64,000 nt of DNA from Pantoea phytobeneficialis (lineage in GTDB: Bacteria; Pseudomonadota; Gammaproteobacteria; Enterobacterales; Enterobacteriaceae). The notes below the pieces were generated by a model. The model saw nothing but the letters and a program-made list of their open reading frames with translations, was not told where the DNA came from and did not search any database. A program made the position numbers and the translations under genes. Shown here piece after piece: positions 17,441-26,398 of this stretch (position 1 is the stretch's first letter; each line of letters opens with the position of its first letter). Where the stretch lies: assembly GCF_009728735.1 (NCBI RefSeq), contig NZ_CP024640.1, positions 1-64,000 on the forward strand, read 5' to 3'.

Positions 17441-18401
17441 CGCGCTCTCCTCCGGTTTCGGATTCATCATCACGCGCCACCACGTAGCGGGCAGGGGTCG
17501 CGTCCAGACGCAGGCTCAATAATTCCGGGCGCGCGTAATGCCCGACGGAATCCATCATGCGTTTGCGTTTGGTGATTAACGCCATATCCAGGTCGGCAAT
17601 CAGAATGCCTTCACCTTCCGTCAGCGGTGGCACCAGATGACGCCCTTCCGGGGAAATGATGGCGGTATTGCAACCACCCCGTAGCCCCTTCTGCATCGCC
17701 GGATCAGCGGTGAGTTCATTGATTTGTTCCTCAGTCAGCCAGCCGGTGGCATTGATCACAAAACAGCCGGACTCCAGCGCGTGATGACGGATGGTGACGT
17801 CCATCTGCTCGGCAAAAATCGGCCCCACCAGTGAACCGGGGAACTGGCTGCAATGGATCTCTTCGTGCTGCGTCATCAGGCTGTAGCGAGCTAGCGGATT
17901 GTAATGCTCCCAGCAGGCCAGCGCCCCCACGCGCCCAACGGCGGTGTCGACCACTTTCAGCCCGGCACCATCACCCTGCCCCCAGATCATCCGTTCATGG
18001 TAGGTCGGAGTAATTTTGCGGCGCTTAAGTACCAGCTCGCCGCTGGCATCAAACACCAGTTGGGTGTTGTAAAGCGTGCCGTGATCGCGCTCATTGACGC
18101 CCAACACCACCACCATTTTGCGCAGACGGGCGCGCTCCCCCACCGCGTGGGTAATCGGACCGGGGACCACCACCGCCTGGTCGTAAAGTTTCAGATGGGC
18201 GGCACCGGCAGTCATTGCGGGTGTGATGAACGAGAAGTAAGGGTAATAAGGCACAAAAGTCTCAGGGAAAACGATGATCTCTGCGCCCTGCTCTGCCGCT
18301 TTATCGATTGCCTCCAGTACCCGGGCCAGCGTTTTGCTGGCCTCATGGAGATCTGGCGCAATCTGGGCTGCGGCGGCACGGATAATGCGTGATCCAGCCA
18401 T
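17400..18401 (-). CDS. Nit6803-type nitrilase (Nit1C)
   Basis: 333 residues. The catalytic triad is visible: E47 in [12 protein letters not shown]129 in [12 protein letters not shown] and C163 in [14 protein letters not shown]. The closest type is the Synechocystis Nit6803 nitrilase, which hydrolyses nitriles to acids and ammonia. In Pseudomonas, nitrilases of this cluster are linked to cyanide assimilation through cyanohydrin-type nitriles. It is the second gene of the operon, 13 bases after the Sll0783-like gene. Confidence 0.93.
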   Translation of the reverse strand: MAGSRIIRAAAAQIAPDLHEASKTLARVLEAIDKAAEQGAEIIVFPETFVPYYPYFSFITPAMTAGAAHLKLYDQAVVVPGPITHAVGERARLRKMVVVLGVNERDHGTLYNTQLVFDASGELVLKRRKITPTYHERMIWGQGDGAGLKVVDTAVGRVGALACWEHYNPLARYSLMTQHEEIHCSQFPGSLVGPIFAEQMDVTIRHHALESGCFVINATGWLTEEQINELTADPAMQKGLRGGCNTAIISPEGRHLVPPLTEGEGILIADLDMALITKRKRMMDSVGHYARPELLSLRLDATPARYVVARDDESETGGERDAERSVYSPAADH

Positions 18402-18414
18402 AGCGCGCCTCCGC

Positions 18415-18897
18415 TTACATAGTCCAGGTGTCGATAATCACCGCGTTGTCACGAACATGCAGCAGCTTCAGATCCAGCACATCAAGCGGATTGATCGGAC
18501 GCACGCCTTCCAGCAGCGACGGTTCACCATGACCGTAGAGCGCCTGAAGCGCGAAGCGGCAGGCGTAAACCTTGCCACCTTCCGACATAAATTTATTCAG
18601 CTGGTTGGCGTAGTTTTGGTGCCCGGGAAAGGCTTCCGCGCCGAGGGTAGGAAAGCCGCGCTGTACGCCGAGCAGCACACCCGGTCCATACAGCAGAATG
18701 GAGGTTTCGAAGCCTTTGCGTTGCAGACGGGTTGCCTGCAACATATTGACGAAGCCAATGGAACCTTCAAACGCGACTGTATGAAAGGTCACCAACGCTT
18801 TCTGGCCCGGTTCCGCTTTTACGTCCTCAAAAACCTTCTCTTCGTAGTCAACAAAGAAATCACCGGTCTGGTGGGCAGGCATCGTAACTTTTGGCAT
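18415..18897 (-). CDS. MSMEG_0572/Sll0783-family nitrogen starvation response protein (Nit1C)
   Basis: 160 residues. It is the first gene of the Nit1C operon. It carries the family segments [35 protein letters not shown] and [17 protein letters not shown], a DsrE/F-like fold by inspection. The function is unknown; the Synechocystis homologue is induced by nitrogen starvation. An RBS-like GGGAGAAAAG precedes the ATG. The promoter should lie in the 370-bp divergent region shared with the MocR-type gene. Confidence 0.9.
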   Translation of the reverse strand: MPKVTMPAHQTGDFFVDYEEKVFEDVKAEPGQKALVTFHTVAFEGSIGFVNMLQATRLQRKGFETSILLYGPGVLLGVQRGFPTLGAEAFPGHQNYANQLNKFMSEGGKVYACRFALQALYGHGEPSLLEGVRPINPLDVLDLKLLHVRDNAVIIDTWTM

Positions 18898-19009
18898 AGC
18901 ACTTTTCTCCCAGTCTTTATCAGGGGGGAGCCACGCTCCCCGTTATGGCACATCCGCAGGTGATGTAGGGAGAATGGAGCAAGGGTCGTGCCAGCCGCCA
19001 AATGCAGGG

Positions 19010-19207
19010 ATGCAATCAAGATCCCATCAACTGCTCAACTTGTGAGCTAAAAAATTTTTAAACCCTGTCAATCGCACGGGATTAGCGCAGGGGCACAACA
19101 GCGTTACGCGGAATTTTGCACCAGATTGATGCCAATTCGCACCAAAAATGCACACAATCAAAATCATCATGCAATCATTGATGCAATCAATGATAAAGGT
19201 GATTGCA
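19010..19207. promoter_or_regulatory. ATGCAATCA repeats in the divergent Nit1C/mocR promoter region
   Basis: ATGCAATCA occurs at 19010, 19169 and 19181; the inverted core TGATTGCA occurs at 19200. ATCATTGAT and ATCAATGAT (19174-19194) also form a 9-bp inverted repeat around GCA. MocR-type regulators bind direct repeats in divergent promoters, so this is a likely operator for both directions. Confidence 0.65.
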
Positions 19208-19265
19208 GAATAACCTCCACCAGGCAATAGTGATGCTCTCTTCTCCATCTGTCGGAATCGAATCC

Positions 19266-20666
19266 ATGCTTACCAAACTCGTCAGCCGCTGGCATCACCA
19301 CCAAAGTCAGAACACCGCACGTCCGGCTTATCTGTTGATTGCTGACATCATTGCTGATGGCATCAACAGCGGCGAGTTTCAACCACGCGACCGCCTGCCG
19401 CCGCTGCGCGAACTGGCGATCCAGCTCTCCCTGAATTACACCACCGTCACGCGTGGCTATGCCGAGGCCACCCGGCGCGGCTTGATCGACTCGCGCCGGG
19501 GGCTCGGCAGCTATATTCGCGGTAAGGTGCCTGCGGTACCGTTGAGTGGCGGCAGCAGCTATGAAATGACCATGAATTCACCGATTGAGCCGGGAGAAGA
19601 GCTGGCGCAGGCCATCAGTCAGGGAGCAATCAATCTCTTTAGCCAAAAAAATATTCTTGGCTTGTTGCGTTATCAGGACTTCGGCGGCCAGGCGGATGAT
19701 AAAGCGATGGCGAAAGTCTGGCTGGAGAAGCAACTACCCTCGGTGAATATGGATGAAATCCTGATAGCACCGGGTATTCACAGCGCGCTGGTGGGATTAT
19801 TGACGCTGCTGTGCCGCAAGGGAGGCAGCGTGTGCGTGAGTGATTTGATTTATCCCGGCCTGAAAGCCATCGCCAGCCAACTGAATATTACGTTGCAATC
19901 CCTGCCCTGTGATGAAGATGGCCCGCTGCCGCGGGTGTTTGAATACCAGTGCCAGACCGGTAACATCAGCGCCCTGTATATCAATCCCACGATCCAGAAT
20001 CCCACCACCCTGACCCTGCCGTTAAGGCGACGCGAAGCGCTGGCTGATGTGGCAGCACGCTACAGCATTCCGGTGATTGAAGATGAAGCCTATGCGGCGC
20101 TGGCGACCCAACATATTGCGTCGTTCAGTGAACTTATCCCTGAACTCACCTGGTACATTACCGGCATGTCAAAATGCTTTGGTCCGGGGCTGCGCACCGC
20201 CTTTATTAAAGGTCCGGGCAAACACCAGACGCAGCTGCTGGCGGGGGCATTACGCGCCCTGAATGTGATGGCCAGTCCGATCACCAACGCACTGGCTTCG
20301 CAGTGGATCAACGACGGCACCGCTGACCGGGTGCTGCAATCGGTACGCGCGGAATCGGTGATTCGCCAGAAAATGGCATCGGAGATCCTGAAGGAGTTTA
20401 CTTTCCGCGCCACGCCGCAGGGTTTCCACCTTTGGTTACTGTTGCCACGTCATTTTGACTGGAATCCGGCCGAAATGGCGGTACGGTTGCGTGAACTGGG
20501 GGTCAGCGCAGTTTCAAGCGCGGCTTTCTGTACCGATAATAATCCCCCGGACGCGTTGCGTATCTGCCTCGGGGGTTCCTGGTCACGCGAGATGTGCGCA
20601 GAGAACCTGCAAACTATTGCTCATGTCATGCGTAATCCGCTGCATTTTGGCAGCGTGATCCTGTGA
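19266..20666 (+). CDS. MocR-type (GntR/aminotransferase fusion) regulator, divergent from Nit1C
   Basis: 466 residues from the ATG at 19266, preceded by GGAATCG; in-frame starts at 19233 and TTG 19203 would run through the operator repeats. The N-terminus is a GntR winged helix (DRLPPLRELAIQLSLNYTTVTRGYAE). The rest is an aminotransferase class I fold with the PLP lysine in ITGMSKCFGPGLRTAF. MocR proteins sense an amino compound or PLP-linked ligand. Divergent placement suggests it activates the Nit1C operon and represses itself. No free transaminase activity need exist. Confidence 0.88.
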   Translation: MLTKLVSRWHHHQSQNTARPAYLLIADIIADGINSGEFQPRDRLPPLRELAIQLSLNYTTVTRGYAEATRRGLIDSRRGLGSYIRGKVPAVPLSGGSSYEMTMNSPIEPGEELAQAISQGAINLFSQKNILGLLRYQDFGGQADDKAMAKVWLEKQLPSVNMDEILIAPGIHSALVGLLTLLCRKGGSVCVSDLIYPGLKAIASQLNITLQSLPCDEDGPLPRVFEYQCQTGNISALYINPTIQNPTTLTLPLRRREALADVAARYSIPVIEDEAYAALATQHIASFSELIPELTWYITGMSKCFGPGLRTAFIKGPGKHQTQLLAGALRALNVMASPITNALASQWINDGTADRVLQSVRAESVIRQKMASEILKEFTFRATPQGFHLWLLLPRHFDWNPAEMAVRLRELGVSAVSSAAFCTDNNPPDALRICLGGSWSREMCAENLQTIAHVMRNPLHFGSVIL

Positions 20667-20677
20667 AGATCTGATCT

Positions 20678-20866
20678 TCAGGTCATGGGCCACATATCCG
20701 ACCAGGGCATACACAAGCGCAACTGGTCGGCCGAAAAACGTCGCTTATAAAACCGGCCATTGTCTGTCCAGCCGCAGGTGATGCTATCGCCCTCAGTTTG
20801 CAGGACCACCATCACTTTTCTTCTTCTCTGGCGACGAACCAGCGCCCCGGGCATCAGCATGCTCAC
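20678..20866 (-). CDS. Small DUF2158/YodC-like protein
   Basis: 62 residues. The pattern PGALVRRQRRRKVMVV...GDSITCGWTDNGRFYKRRFSADQL matches the DUF2158 layout of a short beta barrel with a conserved CxW. Its start overlaps the TetR stop by four bases (ATGA), so it is translated with the regulator. The function is unknown. It ends facing the MocR gene stop 12 bases away. Confidence 0.65.
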   Translation of the reverse strand: MSMLMPGALVRRQRRRKVMVVLQTEGDSITCGWTDNGRFYKRRFSADQLRLCMPWSDMWPMT

Positions 20867-21471
20867 CTCTGCCCTGCACCGGCCAGTACGGACTGGATAA
20901 TGAATTCATTACTTTTTCTCAGCACGCTTATCTCCGGTTTGATTTTGCCGTAGACGCGCATGCCCTCCAGCAGCATAAAAATGCATTCCGCCATCACTTC
21001 TGCCGGTTCGTCAGAACGGAATACCCCCGTTTCCTGACCTTTGCGCAGGATGCTGTTCAGGCGCGCCACTATCCCGCGAAATTTGTATTCAACCCGGCTT
21101 CTGACTTCATCATCACCCGGCAGCAACTCGCAGGCCGCAGCGATGGTGAAACACCCCTTCTCGCCTTGTGGCCCGGAAGAAAACAGCGCGACAAATTCCA
21201 GCGTTTCCCGCAATGCGGTTTCTGGTGCCAGTTCCTCGTCACGTTGTTGACCGCGAACCAGTCCGGCATCCATGTATTGCTGGAGAGCAGCGAGAAAGAT
21301 TGAACGCTTATCGGGATAGAGTTTGTAAATGCTGGCGCTCGCTAACCCGGATGCCTGCATTAAATCGGCCATTGATGTCGATCGGTAACCTTTTTGCCAG
21401 AAGCATTCGAGCGCTGAATTGAGGAAAACCTGCGGATCAAATTCTCTGGGTCTACCTGGGCCTGATTTCAT
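20863..21471 (-). CDS. TetR-family transcriptional regulator
   Basis: 202 residues. The N-terminal helix-turn-helix is clear (ALECFWQKGYRSTSMADLMQ...ASIYKLYPDKRSIFLAALQ). The C-terminal domain resembles TetR_C_16/NemR-like proteins and has a cysteine in EKGCFTIAAACELLPG that could sense electrophiles (inference). A near-perfect palindrome at 21501-21528 lies just upstream and is the probable self-operator. Its only operon partner is the small DUF2158-like gene; the other regulated gene is not evident in the window. Confidence 0.88.
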   Translation of the reverse strand: MKSGPGRPREFDPQVFLNSALECFWQKGYRSTSMADLMQASGLASASIYKLYPDKRSIFLAALQQYMDAGLVRGQQRDEELAPETALRETLEFVALFSSGPQGEKGCFTIAAACELLPGDDEVRSRVEYKFRGIVARLNSILRKGQETGVFRSDEPAEVMAECIFMLLEGMRVYGKIKPEISVLRKSNEFIIQSVLAGAGQR

Positions 21472-21500
21472 GATTGCATCATTCTGGGTGGATGTTGCGA

Positions 21501-21528
21501 CAATTGTAGATCGATCAATCTACAATTG
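21501..21528. promoter_or_regulatory. Palindromic operator upstream of the tetR-type gene
   Basis: CAATTGTAGAT and ATCTACAATTG are perfect 11-bp arms around CGATCA, about 30 bases before the start codon. Size and position are typical of a TetR-family operator. Confidence 0.75.
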
Positions 21529-21556
21529 AAAACAAAAAATCAGCAGATTGAAAAAT

Positions 21557-21615
21557 CCGTAGCGTCGCGATTCATCGCGCAGGTTTAAACAGTGCGATAA
21601 ATCGCGACGCTACGG
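21557..21615. repeat. 16-bp inverted repeat downstream of parB; terminator-like palindromic element or parS candidate
   Basis: CCGTAGCGTCGCGATT and AATCGCGACGCTACGG are perfect arms around a partly paired 27-base centre. Related GC-rich palindromes occur at 39089 and 49043, which argues for a dispersed terminator-like element. Its position just after parB is also where P1-type plasmids place parS. Neither role is proven. Confidence 0.55.
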
Positions 21616-21627
21616 GAAATGTGCTCG

Positions 21628-22611
21628 TTAAGATTTTTTATCCGCGACCATTTTTTCCGCCACCGCCCGGATCGCCGCATCAAGCTCGGCCTGAAATTCC
21701 GCAGAAATACGCGAGAATTCATACGTCACCAGACGTTTTTCCGTATCGACCTTTTTACGGGCAAACTGTTTCTTGTCTTTAAACACCACCAGATTTTCCG
21801 CCGCCGCTTTTTTGGTCGCTTTGGGGGTTTTCAGACGGCTGCTTTCGGCCCGGAAATAGCCAATGATTTTCGCTTTGGTGACCGGATCATCAAATTCCGT
21901 TTCGCCCTGTTTCTCAATACGCTCGCGCACCCCAGCCACAATGTCGCTGATAGCCAGCTTTTTGCTTTTGGCCTTTTCCGCCACATCGAGCAAAAACTGG
22001 TAATCGGCAATCGCGAGATCGCTGCCTGACGGGAAAACGGCGATCATCTCTTCCGGGACGGATGCCGCCTGGAATGCACGGGTGATTTTTGCCGCAGAAA
22101 TCCCTTCTGATTTCGCAATCTCTGCCTGGCTCATATCACCGGGATACATCAGTTCAAGACGTTTACCCAGTTCACGCAGGGTATGTTCTTTAGCGGTCTG
22201 AATGTCCACGGCCAGCTGGCGCGCATCAGCCAAATCCAGCTCATCTTTGGTCACCAGAACCTCGAATGGCGTCCCGTTGTACAGACAGGCAGCACGGCGA
22301 CGCGATCCGTCGAGAATTTCGATACGATCATCGACTTCCCTGCCAATCGCCGGGAAGAACTGTTGCAACGTAATGGTACGGGAAATATCCGCTACGGATT
22401 CAGGTGTCAGCAACGACTGATCACGTCCATTAACGGAAGAATCGATATAGGTCTGCGCTTCAATGTCGTCGTGCAGTACTTTCGTGAGGACAAAACGGGC
22501 TTCTTTTCCAGACTTGAGAACGAATACTCGGGCACCTTCGCTTTCACTCAGCATTTTAGAGAAATTAGAGTTCCCTAATGTGCGGCCCATTTTCTTCATG
22601 ACTTTGGTCAT
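21628..22611 (-). CDS. parB: ParB-type plasmid partition protein
   Basis: 327 residues, the size of P1/P7-type ParB. It has a ParB/Sulfiredoxin-like segment (REVDDRIEILDGSRRRAACLYNGTPFEVLV) and a helix-turn-helix region (MSQAEIAKSEGISAAKITRAFQAASVPEEMIAVFP). A C-terminal dimer and parS-contact domain follows (about 270-327). It binds a centromere (parS) and loads the ParA ATPase. It overlaps parA by four bases. The candidate parS lies downstream at 21557-21615 or elsewhere. Confidence 0.93.
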   Translation of the reverse strand: MTKVMKKMGRTLGNSNFSKMLSESEGARVFVLKSGKEARFVLTKVLHDDIEAQTYIDSSVNGRDQSLLTPESVADISRTITLQQFFPAIGREVDDRIEILDGSRRRAACLYNGTPFEVLVTKDELDLADARQLAVDIQTAKEHTLRELGKRLELMYPGDMSQAEIAKSEGISAAKITRAFQAASVPEEMIAVFPSGSDLAIADYQFLLDVAEKAKSKKLAISDIVAGVRERIEKQGETEFDDPVTKAKIIGYFRAESSRLKTPKATKKAAAENLVVFKDKKQFARKKVDTEKRLVTYEFSRISAEFQAELDAAIRAVAEKMVADKKS

Positions 22612-23816
22612 TTGATACCCCTCACAAATTCGATCCTTTTGAAAACCGCCTGGGTAAATCGCTCCGCCTCGCGCTTAGCATTTTTCAGCGCTTCGGCACT
22701 ACCAGGATAAGATTGTGGGTCAGCACTTACTATCGTGTCGAAGGTTTCCCCACAACGCTCGAATCCGTCAAGACGCGGCAAAGTGGCGTCCAGTATGTAG
22801 GATGTAAATACGTCGCGGGCCAGACCATGTGTCATCTCATGATCACGTTTGGTGGTCATTTTTGACATGAATCCGATATTGCCCTTAATGCGCGGGTTAA
22901 TCCCCTCCTCTTCCAGTTGCTCCAGCATTTCTGGCAGACGAGTCAGGTATTTCAGTGTCGAGTGAAAATCGACCTGGGCCGGTGGTGTCGGGGTGAGCAG
23001 CAAATCACTTGCCGCAATCGCGTTGAGCATAAAGGCATCCAGATGCGGCCCGGTATCCACAAAGATGAAATCGTAATCGTTCCCGACACGGTCGATAATA
23101 TTGCGACGCAGCACCTCAGAGGGCAACAGGCCAGGCAAATGTTCGTGCACTAACTCATTCCACTGGCTGGCGACAAAGCCATCATCGATGGAGGCTGGGA
23201 TGATATCCACACCAGGAATGATGGTTGGCTGGATGATGTCCTTGTGCAGTTGTTCGGCATCGAGGTCATTCAGCATAGCCTGTGCCGCTGTTTCCATGAT
23301 GGAACCGATACTGTTGGTATGGTTCAGGAACATAGTGCTGGAAGCCTGCGGGTCGAGATCGATGACAAGGTTACGCAGATCATACTGCAACAGATCCGGA
23401 TGCACGCGAAGCCCGTGCGCAAGCGTTACGGTGCTGACGGTTTTAGATACCCCACCCTTCAGGTTCACCACAAAGATAACGAACGGGCCTTTGCCGGCGT
23501 GAATATCGCGATACTTAGGCACCTTACGATGGGCATAAATATCCACCACATCCTGCACGGTCAGCGCGTAATGTCGGGCATTACCGGCATCTTTCTTACC
23601 AAACTCATGACCGGCGGCTTCCATTTCATCAATGGCCTGCTCAACGGCACGACGGCTGAGTTTCGGCATGTTTGCAACTGAATTTCGGGTAAAGGTTTGA
23701 TAGTAACGGTCAAGTCCAAATTCATGACGTTTATCGATGATGTCGTCACTCATACTGCGCAGCATAGCGTTCGCCCTGCGGGCAGTTTCGTCCACGCCAC
23801 CATAGTTACTTTTCAT
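22608..23816 (-). CDS. parA: ParA-type partition ATPase with N-terminal DNA-binding domain
   Basis: 402 residues, type Ia ParA like P1 and F SopA. About 100 N-terminal residues form a helix-turn-helix region (MPKLSRRAVEQAIDEMEAAG). The deviant Walker A VNLKGGVSKTVSTVTLA and Walker B DYDFIFVDTGPHLDAFML follow. It segregates the plasmid with ParB and represses the par promoter. The operator is probably the inverted repeat at 23849-23924. Confidence 0.95.
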   Translation of the reverse strand: MKSNYGGVDETARRANAMLRSMSDDIIDKRHEFGLDRYYQTFTRNSVANMPKLSRRAVEQAIDEMEAAGHEFGKKDAGNARHYALTVQDVVDIYAHRKVPKYRDIHAGKGPFVIFVVNLKGGVSKTVSTVTLAHGLRVHPDLLQYDLRNLVIDLDPQASSTMFLNHTNSIGSIMETAAQAMLNDLDAEQLHKDIIQPTIIPGVDIIPASIDDGFVASQWNELVHEHLPGLLPSEVLRRNIIDRVGNDYDFIFVDTGPHLDAFMLNAIAASDLLLTPTPPAQVDFHSTLKYLTRLPEMLEQLEEEGINPRIKGNIGFMSKMTTKRDHEMTHGLARDVFTSYILDATLPRLDGFERCGETFDTIVSADPQSYPGSAEALKNAKREAERFTQAVFKRIEFVRGIK

Positions 23817-23848
23817 ACCATTACTCCATTGGCAAAATTTTTCCTAAG

Positions 23849-23924
23849 TGTACATGGCATTTTGCTACGTGCAACATTTTTCGTTTTTCAGAAAAAAGTT
23901 GTACGCGCCGACAATGCCAGTACA
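23849..23924. promoter_or_regulatory. Inverted repeat in the par promoter region
   Basis: TGTACATGGCATT and AATGCCAGTACA form imperfect inverted arms (one extra base) about 50 bases apart. They lie just upstream of parA, where a type Ia ParA is expected to bind and autoregulate. Confidence 0.5.
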
Positions 23925-24034
23925 TCTCCTGAACAAGAGGTGTGCGTTAAATAGAGGGTTCTGTTCTCAACTATGCCGTGTCACAAGAATCAATTTGTGA
24001 TCCTGTCACATTGCTGATGAATATTTGCGCATTG

Positions 24035-25151
24035 GTTTCCAGTTATATGCTCCGTAGAGGTTCAGTGAAACACGGTCAGACGGATTAAAATGAAGAAAAT
24101 ATGAGCTAATCTCTATTGGAAATATATAAAATTCATATGGATACATTAATATTCTACGGCTGGGTCTTCTGGGTATCCCCCAAAAAGGTTATCGGTCATA
24201 TGCCAAAATGTTCAACGTGACAGGATCACATATCGGATCCAGGCTGCGATCTTTTAAAGCTACACCGCAGTGTTTGCTCAAAGGTTTCCAGTCGTATGCT
24301 GAAAATTGGCATTCATACGCTTCTACCCTTTGATAATTCAGCGATCTGGAAAAATGTGACGTGGATCACTCATCAGGATGGAGCGAAAGGTTATCAGTCA
24401 TATGCAAAATGACTTCTTCTTATTTATCAGTGAACTCACCCACTTTCGATCTTTCAAGGTTTCCAGTCGTACGCAAAAAGTTATCTGTCATATGCCAAAA
24501 ATCAGCAGTATTGGCGGTCGTATGAAGATCGTTTACGGCCCTTTTCAGCTCAATTAGGGTTGGCCGTTATATGCAAAAGGTTTCCCGTCATATGCTCTAA
24601 ACACGTCGAGGATTCTCTGGCCGTTTGAAGTTTAAACACAATGTACGCAGACAGGGTATTTGCCGGGTTAAAAGGTTATCTGTCGTATGCAAAAAGTTTC
24701 CCGTCATATGCCAGTCACTCGGAATGACGCAAATGCATTAACTTCCTGTTTTTTGCCATATGATGCATAAAAGGTTTTCAGTCGTATGCTAAAAGGTTAT
24801 CTGTCGTATGCTGAAGATACCGCACTTATTGATGCATTGTGGCAACGTGTGATGCTCGTTTTTCCATTAAATATCAGAATATTAGGTTTATTTTTCAGGG
24901 TTTCATAACTGGAAGGTTGGCTGTCGTACGCAGATATTGTATTGATGAAGCATATGGGGGTTTAAAAGTTATCGGTCGTATGCTTATCAGGGTTGATTAA
25001 ACGGAAAGGTTATCGGTTGTATGCTGTTTTGCGGTTATGTTTGCAGATAACCGCAGTGTGAAAGCGATGGTTTGCACCAGAGGAACGCAATCAGCTCATC
25101 CATAACTGGCTGAATGAGCTGATGAAATTAGAAAGGTTAGCCGTGGTATGC
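24035..25151 (+). repeat. Iteron array (incA-like), about 16 copies
   Basis: Degenerate copies of AAAGGTTATCNGTCRTATGC, all reading on the plus strand, start near 24035, 24184, 24280, 24386, 24455, 24476, 24556, 24576, 24671, 24692, 24770, 24792, 24912, 24964, 25005 and 25132. A variant TTTCC/TTATC core alternates. Four pairs are spaced 20-22 bp (two helical turns). The array lies between parA and repA, the place of the P1 incA locus that titrates RepA and handcuffs origins. No protein-coding gene is visible from 23817 to 25177. Confidence 0.9.
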
Positions 25152-25177
25152 TGGCAAAGTTATCACTGGGATGCCAC

Positions 25178-26197
25178 TCACCGGGAATCGAGACTGATCA
25201 GGATCTTGGCTATCTCTTCCTCGCTAAAGCCGGAATCTTTCAGCTTACTGATTTTGGCGATCATCGCCTCATCAACGACCTGAGGTTCATCCTCCGTGCT
25301 CCTGTCGAGTTTCAACGACTTATCCGGGATAAGATTTGGATTTCGCTTGGTAATGTTGAAATAGACCGACCTGCCCCGCTTGGTTTCGGTGTATTCGAGA
25401 TAATTGATCTCTTTGAGCTCCTCCAGCGCCTTACGCACAATGTGATTTTGGTAAGCAATGCGCGATTTCAGCCTCAGACGCTCTCTCAGGCGTTTCATTG
25501 AGACCGGGGCCGGATTTCTGGGAAGGCTTTCAATAAACGTGTAGAGGGCCTGTGCAGACTCTTTACGGGGCAAATGATCGATAGCCTTGAGACGCAGATA
25601 AACTTTGTAATCCATCTGATAGAGGTCAGCCAGCCGATGATCTCCCTCAATTTCGACTTCGTTCTTCACCATGTTGTAATGCGCGCTATTGACCAGGCCG
25701 GTAGTCAGAGAACCTGTGTCATTACGGAACTGAATTGTCACACCACGCAGGCGCATCAATGAGTCATCGATACGCTTCTTCATGTCTTTGTTTGAACGTT
25801 TTGAGTCGAACCCACAGTTCTGTAAAAACTTGGTGAAAGGGAGTTTTAACTTACCGGCAAAGGTGCCGTTATCGTAGATCGAACGAATGATCCCCAGCCA
25901 GACACGGAAATCTGTCGCCATATCAAGGCGTTCAGAGCGGATAGAGATATCTTTATACCCTTCCCGCTTTACGACTTCCAGATGGTAAAGATCCTCGGTA
26001 GCATCCACGGTGGACTTAACCGTATTGACGGAGCTCTTAGCCTTCGCGTGATCCGTATTTGGCACGAAAAGCCCCAGCCGCATCAGAGCTACAGGCTGCA
26101 CCGTTGCAGTTGCCGAAGGATTTAAGTGGACAACTTCGCCCGTTTTCTTATTAACTTCCTCGGTCATGCTATCTAAGTCATTGACTTTCTTAGCCAT
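25178..26197 (-). CDS. repA: RepA/RepFIB-type replication initiator
   Basis: 339 residues from the ATG at 26197 (GGATCC-type RBS upstream); a GTG at 26233 abuts an iteron and is less likely. It has the Rep_3 winged-helix layout: PVALMRLGLFVPN near the N-terminus, LPFTKFLQNCGFDSKRSNKDMKKRID, a second winged helix around LPRKESAQALYTFIESLP and MKRLRERLRLKSRIAYQNHIVRKAL. It binds the iterons on both sides to start replication and to limit copy number. Adjacent parAB and iterons make this the active replicon. Confidence 0.95.
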   Translation of the reverse strand: MAKKVNDLDSMTEEVNKKTGEVVHLNPSATATVQPVALMRLGLFVPNTDHAKAKSSVNTVKSTVDATEDLYHLEVVKREGYKDISIRSERLDMATDFRVWLGIIRSIYDNGTFAGKLKLPFTKFLQNCGFDSKRSNKDMKKRIDDSLMRLRGVTIQFRNDTGSLTTGLVNSAHYNMVKNEVEIEGDHRLADLYQMDYKVYLRLKAIDHLPRKESAQALYTFIESLPRNPAPVSMKRLRERLRLKSRIAYQNHIVRKALEELKEINYLEYTETKRGRSVYFNITKRNPNLIPDKSLKLDRSTEDEPQVVDEAMIAKISKLKDSGFSEEEIAKILISLDSR

Positions 26198-26234
26198 AAA
26201 CAGGATCCATTTATCAACAGTTAAATTTGCCACC

Positions 26235-26360
26235 GCATATGACCGATAACCTTACCAGCATATAAGCGGAAATCAAAGTGCACCTGACAGATAACCCTTT
26301 GCATATGACCAGAAACCTTTTGCATACAGGCGGAAACCTTTTGCATATGACTGATAACCC
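26235..26360 (-). repeat. Iteron array (incC/ori-like), about six copies
   Basis: Copies of the same motif as the 24-25 kb array, here reading on the minus strand, begin near 26235, 26258, 26280, 26301, 26322 and 26343. The last four are phased at exactly 21 bp. They directly precede repA and would serve both as RepA sites for origin opening and for repA autorepression. Confidence 0.9.
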
Positions 26361-26398
26361 AGACCTTAACGTAACCCAGAGATACCAAGGCCTGTAGC

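Noticed and set aside
18898..19202. Sigma-54 promoter for the Nit1C operon
   Set aside because: Candidate TGGCAT and TGGCAC sequences lack a GC at the required -12 spacing.
21471..21479. TGATTGCAT before the tetR-type gene as another MocR site
   Set aside because: A single 9-mer can occur by chance in 64 kb and it lies at the coding start, far from the other copies.
24035..25151. CRISPR-like spaced repeats
   Set aside because: Repeats are degenerate, irregularly spaced and lie beside repA; they are iterons and no cas gene is present.
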